This document shows, piece after piece, positions 50,328 through 58,460 of a DNA stretch of 64,000 bases. The position numbers were made by a program, and so were the translations under genes. The notes below the pieces were generated by a model. That model saw nothing but the letters and a program-made list of their open reading frames with translations, searched no databases and was not told where the DNA came from. Within the stretch, counting starts at the first letter, position 1. Every line of letters begins with the position of its first letter. This DNA comes from CAIUGU01 sp965279735 (GTDB lineage: Bacteria; Pseudomonadota; Gammaproteobacteria; Steroidobacterales; Steroidobacteraceae): assembly GCA_965279735.1 (NCBI GenBank), contig OZ257260.1, forward strand, positions 1,550,001 through 1,614,000. The letters are read 5' to 3'.

Positions 50328-51203
50328 TCACGATTGCATGCCCCAGCGGCGGATGGTCTTCCGTTCCAGCGTGCGGAACACGAGGTTCTCCACCGCAAGG
50401 CCGAAGACGATCACCATCAGGAGACCCGCGAATACGCTCGGGATCTCGAGCAGGTTCTTGTTCTGGAAGATGTACCAGCCGAGACCGCCGCCACTGGAAC
50501 TGACGCCGAACACGAGTTCTGCAGCGATCAGCGCTCGCCACGCAAACGCCCAGCCGATCTTGAGACCGGTGAGGATGCTGGGCAACGCCCCGGGAATGAG
50601 GATCTTCATGACGTACGCCGGTTTCGAAAGGCCGTAGTTCTGGCCGACCATGCGCCACGTCGTGCTCACCGATTGGAAACCCGTATGGGTATTCAATGCG
50701 ACCGACCACATGACCGCATGCACCAGCACGAAGATGATGCTGCCGTTGCCTAGGCCGAACCAGATCATTGCGAGCGGCAGCAGCGCGATGGAGGGTAGCG
50801 GATTGAACATCGCGGTCAGCGTATCGAGCAGATCGGCGCCGATACGGGTGGAAGTGGCGAAAGCCGTCACGATCCCGGCGCAAGCCAGGCCCAGTGCATA
50901 GCCCTGCAGCAACGTCACCACCGATTGGGCAGTGGCAGCGAGAAGCTCGCCGGATCGAATGGAACTGAAGAACGCCCGCGCGGTATCCAGGAAGGTGGGA
51001 AACAGCAACTGGTTGTCCAGCCACCGCGCATACCCCTCCCAGATCAGCGCCAGCAGAATCAGCATCAGGCCCTTGCGCACCCAGCCGAGGTCGAACACGC
51101 GCTCCCTCAGGCTCAGGGATTTTTCGACGACACCGAAACCCGTGGGCGGAGAATCGTTGATGAAATCCGGCCGCGCTGGATCCATGACAATGCCTTCACG
51201 CAT
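50328..51203 (-). CDS. ABC permease, nitrate/sulfonate/taurine class
   Basis: An inner-membrane permease of about 291 residues, SsuC/TauC-like. About six hydrophobic segments and the ATPase-docking loop GQNYGLSKPAYVMKILIPGA, followed by LPSILTGLKIGWAFAWRALI, are clear. ATG at 51203 has GGGAG 8 nt upstream but overlaps the ATPase gene by 8 bp; ATG at 51185 is an alternative with GAAGG. It is the channel for the NMT1-type binding protein encoded upstream. Confidence 0.87.
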   Translation of the reverse strand: MREGIVMDPARPDFINDSPPTGFGVVEKSLSLRERVFDLGWVRKGLMLILLALIWEGYARWLDNQLLFPTFLDTARAFFSSIRSGELLAATAQSVVTLLQGYALGLACAGIVTAFATSTRIGADLLDTLTAMFNPLPSIALLPLAMIWFGLGNGSIIFVLVHAVMWSVALNTHTGFQSVSTTWRMVGQNYGLSKPAYVMKILIPGALPSILTGLKIGWAFAWRALIAAELVFGVSSSGGGLGWYIFQNKNLLEIPSVFAGLLMVIVFGLAVENLVFRTLERKTIRRWGMQS

Positions 51204-52005
51204 GCGCGCTGCTCCCATGGATCGGTCGATCGTCGAACAGCAATGATTCGATGCGCTTTGAAAGAACACGCCCGTCTGCCCCGATGGCGTCCGTCCCGTC
51301 ACTTCCGAGCTCAGCCCGCACGCGCCCCGGATGCGGCGTCAGCAGCAGGATCCGGTTGCCGATCCTCACCGCTTCGGGAATGGAGTGGGTGACGAACAGT
51401 AGTGTCACCTTGGTGTCTTCCCACAACTGCAGCAGCTCTTCCTGCATCTGCACGCGCGTCAGGGCATCGAGCGCGGCGAAGGGTTCGTCCATCAGCAGGA
51501 TCTTCGGCTCCATCGCCATCCCGCGGGCAATCGCCACCCGCTGCTTCATGCCGCCCGATAACGTATGCGGATAGCTGTCCGCAAACCCGCTGAGCTTCAC
51601 CTTGTCGATGTAGTGCTTCGCGCGATCCAGCGCCTCCTTCCCCTTCAGCCGACCGCTGGAGGTGAGCGCGAACAATACGTTCTCCTGCACCGTCTTCCAC
51701 GGCAGCAGCTGGTCGAATTCCTGGAACACGAGCACGCGGTCGGGACCTGGACGGGTGATCTGCTGGCCATGCAGGCTGATCGATCCCTCAACCGGCTTGA
51801 TGTAGCCGCCAACCGCCTTGAGCAGCGTGGATTTTCCGCAGCCGGAAGGGCCGAGGATTACATAGCGGTCGGACGTGCGGATCGAAAAACTGACGCGATA
51901 GGTCGCCGTGACGAGGCTCTCTTTCGTCCGGTACTGCAGCGTCACGCCCTCCACCGCCAGCAAGGATTGCGGAACCGTCGGGACTCCCTGCGCTGCTGCG
52001 TTCAT
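51196..52005 (-). CDS. ABC ATPase, nitrate/sulfonate/taurine class
   Basis: A 269-residue cytoplasmic ATPase, SsuB/TauB-like. GPSGCGKSTLLKAVGG is Walker A, FQEFDQLLPWKTV the Q-loop, LSGGMKQRVAIARGMAMEPK the signature region and ILLMDEPFAALDA Walker B. It starts 18 bp after the binding-protein gene and overlaps the permease gene. This transporter is unrelated in class to the Liv system in the same operon. Confidence 0.92.
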   Translation of the reverse strand: MNAAAQGVPTVPQSLLAVEGVTLQYRTKESLVTATYRVSFSIRTSDRYVILGPSGCGKSTLLKAVGGYIKPVEGSISLHGQQITRPGPDRVLVFQEFDQLLPWKTVQENVLFALTSSGRLKGKEALDRAKHYIDKVKLSGFADSYPHTLSGGMKQRVAIARGMAMEPKILLMDEPFAALDALTRVQMQEELLQLWEDTKVTLLFVTHSIPEAVRIGNRILLLTPHPGRVRAELGSDGTDAIGADGRVLSKRIESLLFDDRPIHGSSAHA

Positions 52006-52023
52006 TGCTTGCGTCGCCTCGAG

Positions 52024-53028
52024 CTAATTGCCGCCGGCGATTTCCGGGGTCGCGAAGAAAAGATCCGTGAGCGCCGCAGGCTTCGATTTAAGCGAACCGC
52101 TGGCATTCATGAAGTTCGCGTAGGTCATCACGTGCTCGGGCTTCAAGGTGTACTTCGTGGTGGGGTCGGCCAGGATCGCGACCAGTTCATCGAGGCTCCA
52201 GCCCTTGCCGCCCATGGACTCGAGCAGCACTGCGGCCGCTCCTTTCCTGTCCTCCGCAATCATTTCCTGCGCGCGCTTCAGCGCCTTGAGCACTGCGCCG
52301 AAGAGCTTCGGGTTCTCGTTCCGGAACTTCGTCGTGGTCGACATCATCGTGAACGTCGTCGAGCCACCCATCACGTCGTCCGAATTCATGATGGTGCGGA
52401 TCGCCGGATCCTTGAGTTCGCGCTGGCCGAAAGGAGGCGACGCCCAGTGACCCACGATGTTGGCGCCACCGGATAGCATCGAGATCAACGCATCCGGATG
52501 TGCCATGGTCACCGTCGAGGGATCGAAGCGGAACGTCTGGTCCTTGCCGTACTTTTTCTCCGCGTACATCTGCATGACGATCGACGGGATGGACACCCTG
52601 ACCGAGGTCACTGCGATCTTCTGGTTTCGCGCCACCGCATCGAGGGACTTGAATTGCGCCACGCGAGCATTCAGGACCATCGGCATTGAACTGATGGCAG
52701 CCACTGCCTTGACGCCCGCATTGGTCCGCGTCCGGTCCCAGAGAATGAGAAACGCAGGCGGCCCTGCGGAAATGAAATGCGCCGACCCGGATAGCAGTGC
52801 ATCGTTCATCACTGCGGGTCCGCCCAGGTTCGACCAGTTGACCTTGACCTTCACGCCTGCTTCCGCCGCATATTTTTCGATCAGGCCATGCTTCTGCATC
52901 ATGTTGAGAGGCAGGAAGCCGAACCCGCCCGCGCCGAGCGGAATCCGCAGCTCCGCCACTTCTGCCCGTACTGCCAGGGGAGCGATGAGAATCAGGGCCG
53001 TCGCAATCAACGCTCGCAGGATGGTCAT
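52024..53028 (-). CDS. ABC substrate-binding protein, NMT1/TauA class
   Basis: A 334-residue exported binding protein with a Sec signal (MTILRALIATALILIAPLAV, cleaved near VRA). AELRIPLGAGGFGFLPLNMMQK and the following NLGGPAVMNDALLSGSAHFISAGPP are typical of SsuA/TauA-like proteins that deliver sulfonates, nitrate, pyrimidine precursors or aromatic acids. ATG at 53028 has GGAG upstream at 6 nt. It lies 47 bp after the MmgE/PrpD gene. Ligand unknown. Confidence 0.88.
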   Translation of the reverse strand: MTILRALIATALILIAPLAVRAEVAELRIPLGAGGFGFLPLNMMQKHGLIEKYAAEAGVKVKVNWSNLGGPAVMNDALLSGSAHFISAGPPAFLILWDRTRTNAGVKAVAAISSMPMVLNARVAQFKSLDAVARNQKIAVTSVRVSIPSIVMQMYAEKKYGKDQTFRFDPSTVTMAHPDALISMLSGGANIVGHWASPPFGQRELKDPAIRTIMNSDDVMGGSTTFTMMSTTTKFRNENPKLFGAVLKALKRAQEMIAEDRKGAAAVLLESMGGKGWSLDELVAILADPTTKYTLKPEHVMTYANFMNASGSLKSKPAALTDLFFATPEIAGGN

Positions 53029-53075
53029 TGTTAACTCCGTATATCGAGCGCGGTATTTAGAGTAGACCACCGCTC

Positions 53076-54410
53076 TCAAGCGGGAATGCACTGGTCGATC
53101 AACGTACCGACGTCATTCAGGGTTTCGATATCCCAGCAGGCAGCGATGGCCGTTTCCCTCTGCGTCGCCGCAAGCACGGTAGCCTGGTCACGGAACTTCG
53201 TTTCGAGCTGCGCATCGGTCAGCGGCCGCTTGAGATTGCCGAGCGAGGCCTCCAGCTTCATGTGCAATGCCCGTCCATCCTTGAGCCGGATATCCACGAC
53301 CACGCAGTCCTCCGGTACTCCCGGGTCGCCGATTGCCTCTACCGATTCACGCAAGGCTTTCAGGCCCGGATCATTGACAGTCTCGTCCGTGAATTCCGTC
53401 AACCCGCCCTTGCCCCGGCCGAGGCCGATCGCCGCGGCGTGGTAGATGGAGAACTTGCCTTCAAGGCCTGCGGTAATGAACTTCTTGTCGCATAAATCCT
53501 TGACCAGCGGCGCCACGCGCAATTCGACACTCGCGATCTGCCCGAGTTCAAGACCATACTGTGCGCGAAGCTGGCTGCAGGCATCGATGGTGGGATGGAT
53601 GACAATGCCGCAGGGATAAGGCTTGAAGGCGTTCACGCGCAGATCGAAATCCACGCCCAGCCCGTCGACAATCCTGTTGAGGTCGTAGTTGGCCGCGGTC
53701 ACGGCGGCAAAGCCGCGGGGTCCTTCCAGCGGAAAACGTCCGCTGGTGAAACCCTTCTCCGCGAGCAGCGCAGCCATGTAGCCGCTCTGGGCCGAACGCC
53801 CGGGATGAAAGCCTTTCGCCATCGAACCGAACATTTCACGCAGGCCTGCGGACTGGGTCGCCGCGAGCCCCACTGCATACGTCATGTGCTCGGCATCAAG
53901 CTGCAACAGCTTGGCAATGGCCAGGGAAGCGCCGAACACGCCGATGGACCCGGTGCTGTGCCAGCCCGCGTCGTAGTGGGCGGGGTACGTGGCATTGCCG
54001 ATGCGGGAAACGACCTCGAAGCCGAGGATGAAGGCATGCAGGAAATCAGCGCCGCTGACCTTGTTGACACTGGCATAGGCAAACAAGGCGGACGCGACCG
54101 GGGAACTGGCATGGATGTAGTTCTTCGGCAGCGTGTCGTCGTAGTCATGGACATGCGAACTGATACCGTTGAGCAGCGACGCGAACAGAGGATCAAAACG
54201 TTCCTTGCGGCCCAGCACGCGGCAGGTAGCCGGACCGCTGAAAGAACCCAGGGCATCGATGGTGATATCCATCGCGGGATGTTCTGCGCCACCGAGCGCG
54301 CAGCCCACGATGTTGACCAGCGCCCTTCGCGCATCGTGATGGACATCCTGCGGGATATCCTCCAGCCGGCTGCCCAGAATGTAGTCCACCAGTTGTGCGG
54401 TGACCGCCAT
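53076..54410 (-). CDS. MmgE/PrpD family protein (copy 1)
   Basis: A 444-residue cytoplasmic protein of the 2-methylcitrate dehydratase fold, which also contains cis-aconitate decarboxylase and iminodisuccinate epimerase. ALVNIVGCALGGAEHPA, FDPLFASLLNGISSHVHDYDDT and AYKPYPCG-like NAFKPYPCGIVIHPTIDAC are characteristic. I use the ATG at 54410 (GGGGGAG upstream), not the TTG at 54416. It shares about half its length patterns with the copy at 55972, so they are distant paralogues. A dehydratase, decarboxylase or isomerase step on a tricarboxylate-like acid is plausible. Confidence 0.87.
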   Translation of the reverse strand: MAVTAQLVDYILGSRLEDIPQDVHHDARRALVNIVGCALGGAEHPAMDITIDALGSFSGPATCRVLGRKERFDPLFASLLNGISSHVHDYDDTLPKNYIHASSPVASALFAYASVNKVSGADFLHAFILGFEVVSRIGNATYPAHYDAGWHSTGSIGVFGASLAIAKLLQLDAEHMTYAVGLAATQSAGLREMFGSMAKGFHPGRSAQSGYMAALLAEKGFTSGRFPLEGPRGFAAVTAANYDLNRIVDGLGVDFDLRVNAFKPYPCGIVIHPTIDACSQLRAQYGLELGQIASVELRVAPLVKDLCDKKFITAGLEGKFSIYHAAAIGLGRGKGGLTEFTDETVNDPGLKALRESVEAIGDPGVPEDCVVVDIRLKDGRALHMKLEASLGNLKRPLTDAQLETKFRDQATVLAATQRETAIAACWDIETLNDVGTLIDQCIPA

Positions 54411-54438
54411 GCTCAACTCCCCCGCCTCAAGACGATCG

Positions 54439-55359
54439 TCAGTTTTTGTCGTGCAGCTCGAAGCCCGCGAGCTGCTCGCTCAGGCGAGCGACGGCCGTAT
54501 GGTCGACGCCGGGACCGAGCAGCGTGGATGCCCCCGCCCACATTTCGCGGCACAGTGCGGCGAAAGGCGTACTGACGCCGCCCGACCGCGCGACCTCAAG
54601 CGCAATGCTCAGGTCCTTCACCATCAACTCGATGGCGAACCCCGAATCGAACTTGCGCGACAGGACGTACTGCTTGAATTTCTTCTGCGTGCTGTTGTTG
54701 ACCCCGGTCGACGCATTGAGGATGTCGACCATGGTGCCGGCTTCAATGCCGAACTTCGCACCGATGAGCAGCGCCTCGATGCCGATGAGGAAGCCGCCTG
54801 CAGAGACCAGGTTGTTCAGCGCCTTCATCGCATGACCGCTGCCGATCTTGCCGGTGCGAATGACCGAACCCATGGCAGTCATGATGGGCAGCGTTGCATC
54901 GATGGCTGCAGGATCGCCCCCCGCCATGATCGTCAGTTGCCCGGTCTTCGCCCGCGGGACACCCCCCGAAACGGGAGCGTCGAACAACGTGACGCCCTGT
55001 TTGGCCAATGCTTCGGAGAACCGCACGGTCTCGCCGGGAATGCCGGAAGTCATGTCGATCGCCACGGCGCCCTTGCGCAAGCCGGCGGCGACACCGTCTG
55101 CTGCAAAAAACACATTTTCCACGATCGCACTGGTCGGCAGGATCGTGATGACCACATCGCTCGCCTTCCCGAGTTCCGCCAGCGAAGCAACGCGCGTTCC
55201 ACCCACCTCGGTAACGAACTTTTCAACCTGCGCGGCGCGAACATCGTAGGGAACGACTGCATAGCCTGCCTTCACGAGGCAGCTCGCCATGGGCCACCCC
55301 ATCGCGCCAAGGCCGATGAAGCCGATCTGCGGTTTTTTCTGGTTGTCTGTCATTTTCAT
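54439..55359 (-). CDS. 3-hydroxyisobutyrate dehydrogenase family oxidoreductase (copy 2)
   Basis: A 306-residue beta-hydroxyacid dehydrogenase: GFIGLGAMGWPMASCLVKAG, FDAPVSGGVPRAKTGQL and GSGHAMKALNNLVSAGGFL with the catalytic Lys. The catalytic loop has MKALNN where copy 1 (48679) has AKLANN, so the two probably use different substrates. It is 16 bp downstream of a carboxymuconolactone-decarboxylase-like gene and 28 bp before the MmgE/PrpD gene, implying one transcript. Confidence 0.87.
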   Translation of the reverse strand: MKMTDNQKKPQIGFIGLGAMGWPMASCLVKAGYAVVPYDVRAAQVEKFVTEVGGTRVASLAELGKASDVVITILPTSAIVENVFFAADGVAAGLRKGAVAIDMTSGIPGETVRFSEALAKQGVTLFDAPVSGGVPRAKTGQLTIMAGGDPAAIDATLPIMTAMGSVIRTGKIGSGHAMKALNNLVSAGGFLIGIEALLIGAKFGIEAGTMVDILNASTGVNNSTQKKFKQYVLSRKFDSGFAIELMVKDLSIALEVARSGGVSTPFAALCREMWAGASTLLGPGVDHTAVARLSEQLAGFELHDKN

Positions 55360-55375
55360 TCCCCCGCAAGACGTC

Positions 55376-55777
55376 TCAAGGAATCCGGCCTTCTTCCTTG
55401 AGGACTTCGCCCGCGACTTTCAGGCTGTCGAGACCCGCCGGCACGCCACAGTAGATGGCGACCTGCATCATCACTTCGCGGATTTCCTCCGGCGTGAGGC
55501 CGTTGTTGAGCGCGCCGCGGACATGCAGGCGGACTTCATTCGGCCGGTTGAGGGCCGAGATCATCGCAAGGTTGATAAAGCTGCGGGTGCGGCGGTCGAG
55601 GCCGGGGCGGGTCCAGATCTCGCCCCAGCACCACTCGGTCACCAGCTTCTGCATGGGGGCGGTGAAATCGTCGGCGGCGGCAAGGGAGCGATCGACGTGC
55701 GCGTCGCCGAGCACTTCCCGGCGCACCTTGAGGCCTTTGGCAAACTGTTCGCTCTCGAATTCAGGGCGCAAGGACAT
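55376..55777 (-). CDS. Carboxymuconolactone decarboxylase family protein (copy 2)
   Basis: A 133-residue helical protein: TEWCWGEIWTRPGLDRRTRS, ALNRPNEVRLHVRGALNNGL and VMMQVAIYCGVPAGLDSL. It is clearly paralogous to the copy at 42268 over its whole length. First gene of the 16-gene minus-strand run, with the divergent MmgE/PrpD copy 194 bp away. Function as in copy 1 is inferred, not shown; no CxxC pair is present. Confidence 0.88.
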   Translation of the reverse strand: MSLRPEFESEQFAKGLKVRREVLGDAHVDRSLAAADDFTAPMQKLVTEWCWGEIWTRPGLDRRTRSFINLAMISALNRPNEVRLHVRGALNNGLTPEEIREVMMQVAIYCGVPAGLDSLKVAGEVLKEEGRIP

Positions 55778-55837
55778 GGCTGTTTTTCTCCGCGAAGGTT
55801 CTTGAGGACGGCGCGCGACGGTAAGCCGCGAGCAGAT

Positions 55838-55858
55838 TGTCTGTCAATATGTCTGTCA
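55838..55858. promoter_or_regulatory. Direct repeat in the divergent promoter of the catabolic run
   Basis: TGTCTGTCA occurs at 55838-55846 and 55850-55858, spaced 12 bp, between the two divergent genes. A GntR-type operator is possible, but the repeat is short and no second site was confirmed elsewhere. Confidence 0.35.
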
Positions 55859-55971
55859 GTGAATATTCGGGATATCTACCGGAGTGCACTGCGGCAAACA
55901 CAGTCCGGGATTTTCAATGGCGCTTTCTCCGGCATACTGGTTGAAATAATTTCCGGCTCGATCCGTATTCA

Positions 55972-57345
55972 ATGACCACCCAGAACAGCAACGCAAGACA
56001 GCAAGCGACTCACGTCTCCCGCACGCTCGCCGGTTTTCTCGCAGGATCCCGCCTCGAGGACATCCCCGCCCCGGTTCTGCACGAGGCAAAGCGCTCGCTG
56101 CTGAATTTCTTCGCGACGGCCCTCGGCGGCTGCCGCGATGTGGCAGTGGAGAGCGCCCTCGGTGTCCTCGCACCCTTCTCCGGCCCGCACCAGGCAGGCG
56201 TCATCGGTCGTAAGGAACGCTTCGACTCGCTCACGACTGCCTTTCTCAACGGCATGAGCGCGAATGTCTTCGACTTCGACGACACGCATCCGGACACCGT
56301 GATCCACCCGAGTGCTCCTGTGGCGCCTGCCCTGCTCGCTCTTGCCGAGACGCGCCGGATCCCGGGCAAAGAGCTGCTGCATGCCTTTGCACTTGGTGTG
56401 GAAGCCGAGTGTCGTATCGGCAACGCGGTCTCGCCGGGACATTACGCTCGCGGCTGGCATATCACCTCCACCTGCGGCGTATTCGGGGCAGCGGTAGCGG
56501 CAGGGAAATGCCTGGGGCTCGACTCACGGCAGATGCTGTGGGCGCTCGGGAATGCTTCTGCCCAATCAAGCGGGTTGATTGAAACGCTCGGGACCATGGC
56601 GAAGAGCCTCAGCGTCGGCAATGCACCGCGCAACGGAATGGTGGCGGCCCTCGCAGCGCAGGCGGGGTTTTCCGGTCCTGACATGCCTCTGGAAGGTCCG
56701 CGCGGCTTTGCTCACGTCATGGGACAGAATCCCGATTTCAGCGCCATCACCGAGGGGCTGGGGGAACGTTGGGAAGCCTTGCGCAACACATACAAACCCT
56801 ATCCGTGCGGCATCGTCCTGCACGCTGTCATCGACGCGTGCCTCGAGCTGCGACGGGACGCGGGCTTCAAGCTGGATGCGGTCACGAAGATCGTCGTGCG
56901 GGGCCATCCCCTGCTCGCCCAGCGAACCAACCGGCCAACTGTCACCACGGGACGCGAGGCACAGGTCAGCGCCCAGCACAGCGTGGCCGTCGCCCTGTTG
57001 ACCGGCGCCGCCGGACTCGCCCAATACAGCGACGCTGCCGTCGCCGATTCGAAGGTGCTGGAGCTGCGACGCAAGGTCAGCATGGAGGATGACCCGTCGA
57101 TGACCATCCAGGCCGCCGAAGTCGTGATTGAACTCAACGGAGGGAGTGTTCTCTCCCGACGCATCGAGAACGCACGCGGTGGTGAAGCGCGCCCCTTGAG
57201 CGATGCAGACCTCGAGGAAAAACTGCGCGACCTCGCGATCTTCGGCGGGTCGGGCTGCGATCCGCAGCCACTCATCGACGCTGTCTGGGCGCTCGATACA
57301 AACACGAACGCCGGTCAGATCATGACGCTCGCGGTTCCGCGCTGA
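55972..57345 (+). CDS. MmgE/PrpD family protein (copy 2)
   Basis: A 457-residue protein of the 2-methylcitrate dehydratase fold: LLNFFATALGGCRDVAVE, TTAFLNGMSANVFDFDDTHPD (with the acidic active-site patch), and NTYKPYPCGIVLHAVIDAC. The only plus-strand gene between nadC and the right edge, divergent from the 16-gene run, with which it probably shares a regulator. Paralogous to copy 1 at 53076, likely with a different substrate or stereochemistry. Confidence 0.88.
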   Translation: MTTQNSNARQQATHVSRTLAGFLAGSRLEDIPAPVLHEAKRSLLNFFATALGGCRDVAVESALGVLAPFSGPHQAGVIGRKERFDSLTTAFLNGMSANVFDFDDTHPDTVIHPSAPVAPALLALAETRRIPGKELLHAFALGVEAECRIGNAVSPGHYARGWHITSTCGVFGAAVAAGKCLGLDSRQMLWALGNASAQSSGLIETLGTMAKSLSVGNAPRNGMVAALAAQAGFSGPDMPLEGPRGFAHVMGQNPDFSAITEGLGERWEALRNTYKPYPCGIVLHAVIDACLELRRDAGFKLDAVTKIVVRGHPLLAQRTNRPTVTTGREAQVSAQHSVAVALLTGAAGLAQYSDAAVADSKVLELRRKVSMEDDPSMTIQAAEVVIELNGGSVLSRRIENARGGEARPLSDADLEEKLRDLAIFGGSGCDPQPLIDAVWALDTNTNAGQIMTLAVPR

Positions 57346-57372
57346 AGCGGCCGGCTTCGCGAGAGAATCCTC

Positions 57373-58323
57373 TCACGCCAGCCGGTTGGTCAGCGGCTTG
57401 CCACTCGCCAAGCCATCAAGACCATCGAGCAGGATGGTGGCCATGCCGATTCTCGCCTCGATCGTCGAACTGCCGATGTGCGGCATGATGAAGGCATTCG
57501 GCAGATCGTAGTACCGCGGGTCGATGTTCGGCTCGTTGGCAAACACGTCCAGACCCGCCGCGGCCACTTTGCCCGAGCGCAGTGCGGTGATCAGCGCTTC
57601 GTCCTCAACTACGTTGCCCCGCGCGATGTTGACGATGATGGCGCCCACAGGTAACTGGGCGATGCGCGCCGCATTCACGAAGTGGAAGGTTTCAGGTGTG
57701 AGCGGGCACGCCAGCATCAGGAACTGGCAGAGCGGCAGGAAGGTTTCCACCTTCGCGTGATACGTCGCGCCCTTCGCCTCGCTATCGGGCAAGGGGCGAC
57801 GATTGTGATAGTGGATCTCCATGCCAAAGGCGTGAGCCCGGTCCGCGATGGCCTGGCCGATGCGGCCCATGCCCACCACGCCCATGCGTTTGCCCGCAAG
57901 CTGCACTCCGGGAATCTGCACGGGCGTCCAGCCCTGCCATTTCCGGCTGTGGATCAGCGCCAGACTCTCATTGCCGCGACGGGCCGCGCCCAGCGTCAGG
58001 AACAGCGCAGTTTCTGCCACGGCATCGGTCAATACATCCGGCGTATGCAGGACGGCGATGCCACGGGCCTTGGCAGCCGCAACGTCGATGTGTTCGTACC
58101 CGACGGAATACGTCGCAATGATGCGCACTGACCCAGGCAGCGAGGCGATGGTTTCTTCGTTGAGCTTGTCCGGCACGGACACCATGAGAACGTCGCAACC
58201 GGCGGCGCCCCGCAGAAGCTCTTCGCGCGTCAGCGTTTTACCGGTCTCGTTGAAACGGGCCTCGCGACGCGACTCGATCAGTGCCCGCACCGGTGGCAGC
58301 ACTGGAAAGGTGACGAAAATCAT
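57373..58323 (-). CDS. D-isomer-specific 2-hydroxyacid dehydrogenase, glyoxylate-reductase-like
   Basis: A 316-residue cytoplasmic oxidoreductase. VVGMGRIGQAIADRAHAFGM binds NAD(P); the catalytic Arg, Glu and His appear in IVNIARGNVV, DVFANEPNIDP and MPHIGSSTIEAR. It resembles glyoxylate/hydroxypyruvate reductases. Convergent with the MmgE/PrpD copy 2 gene (27 bp apart) and likely part of the same catabolic theme, reducing or oxidising a 2-keto/2-hydroxy acid. Confidence 0.88.
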   Translation of the reverse strand: MIFVTFPVLPPVRALIESRREARFNETGKTLTREELLRGAAGCDVLMVSVPDKLNEETIASLPGSVRIIATYSVGYEHIDVAAAKARGIAVLHTPDVLTDAVAETALFLTLGAARRGNESLALIHSRKWQGWTPVQIPGVQLAGKRMGVVGMGRIGQAIADRAHAFGMEIHYHNRRPLPDSEAKGATYHAKVETFLPLCQFLMLACPLTPETFHFVNAARIAQLPVGAIIVNIARGNVVEDEALITALRSGKVAAAGLDVFANEPNIDPRYYDLPNAFIMPHIGSSTIEARIGMATILLDGLDGLASGKPLTNRLA

Positions 58324-58421
58324 CGCGGCTCCCTGTCATGAATGCAGGCCGGAAGTGTACCTGCATCGGCGCGAATGAGTCTGCAGGGATGCGTTTAGGC
58401 TGAAGTCGAAGCCTGGATACG

Positions 58422-58451
58422 CAGGCCGCAAGGTTCTCCCCTTGCGGCCTG
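58422..58451 (-). terminator. Hairpin downstream of the TonB-dependent receptor gene
   Basis: A perfect 12-bp stem (CAGGCCGCAAGG with CCTTGCGGCCTG) and 6-nt loop lie 9 bp after the receptor stop codon. There is no T-run behind it, so it may act as an RNA-stabilising hairpin or a weak terminator. Confidence 0.5.
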
Positions 58452-58460
58452 TGCATGAGT

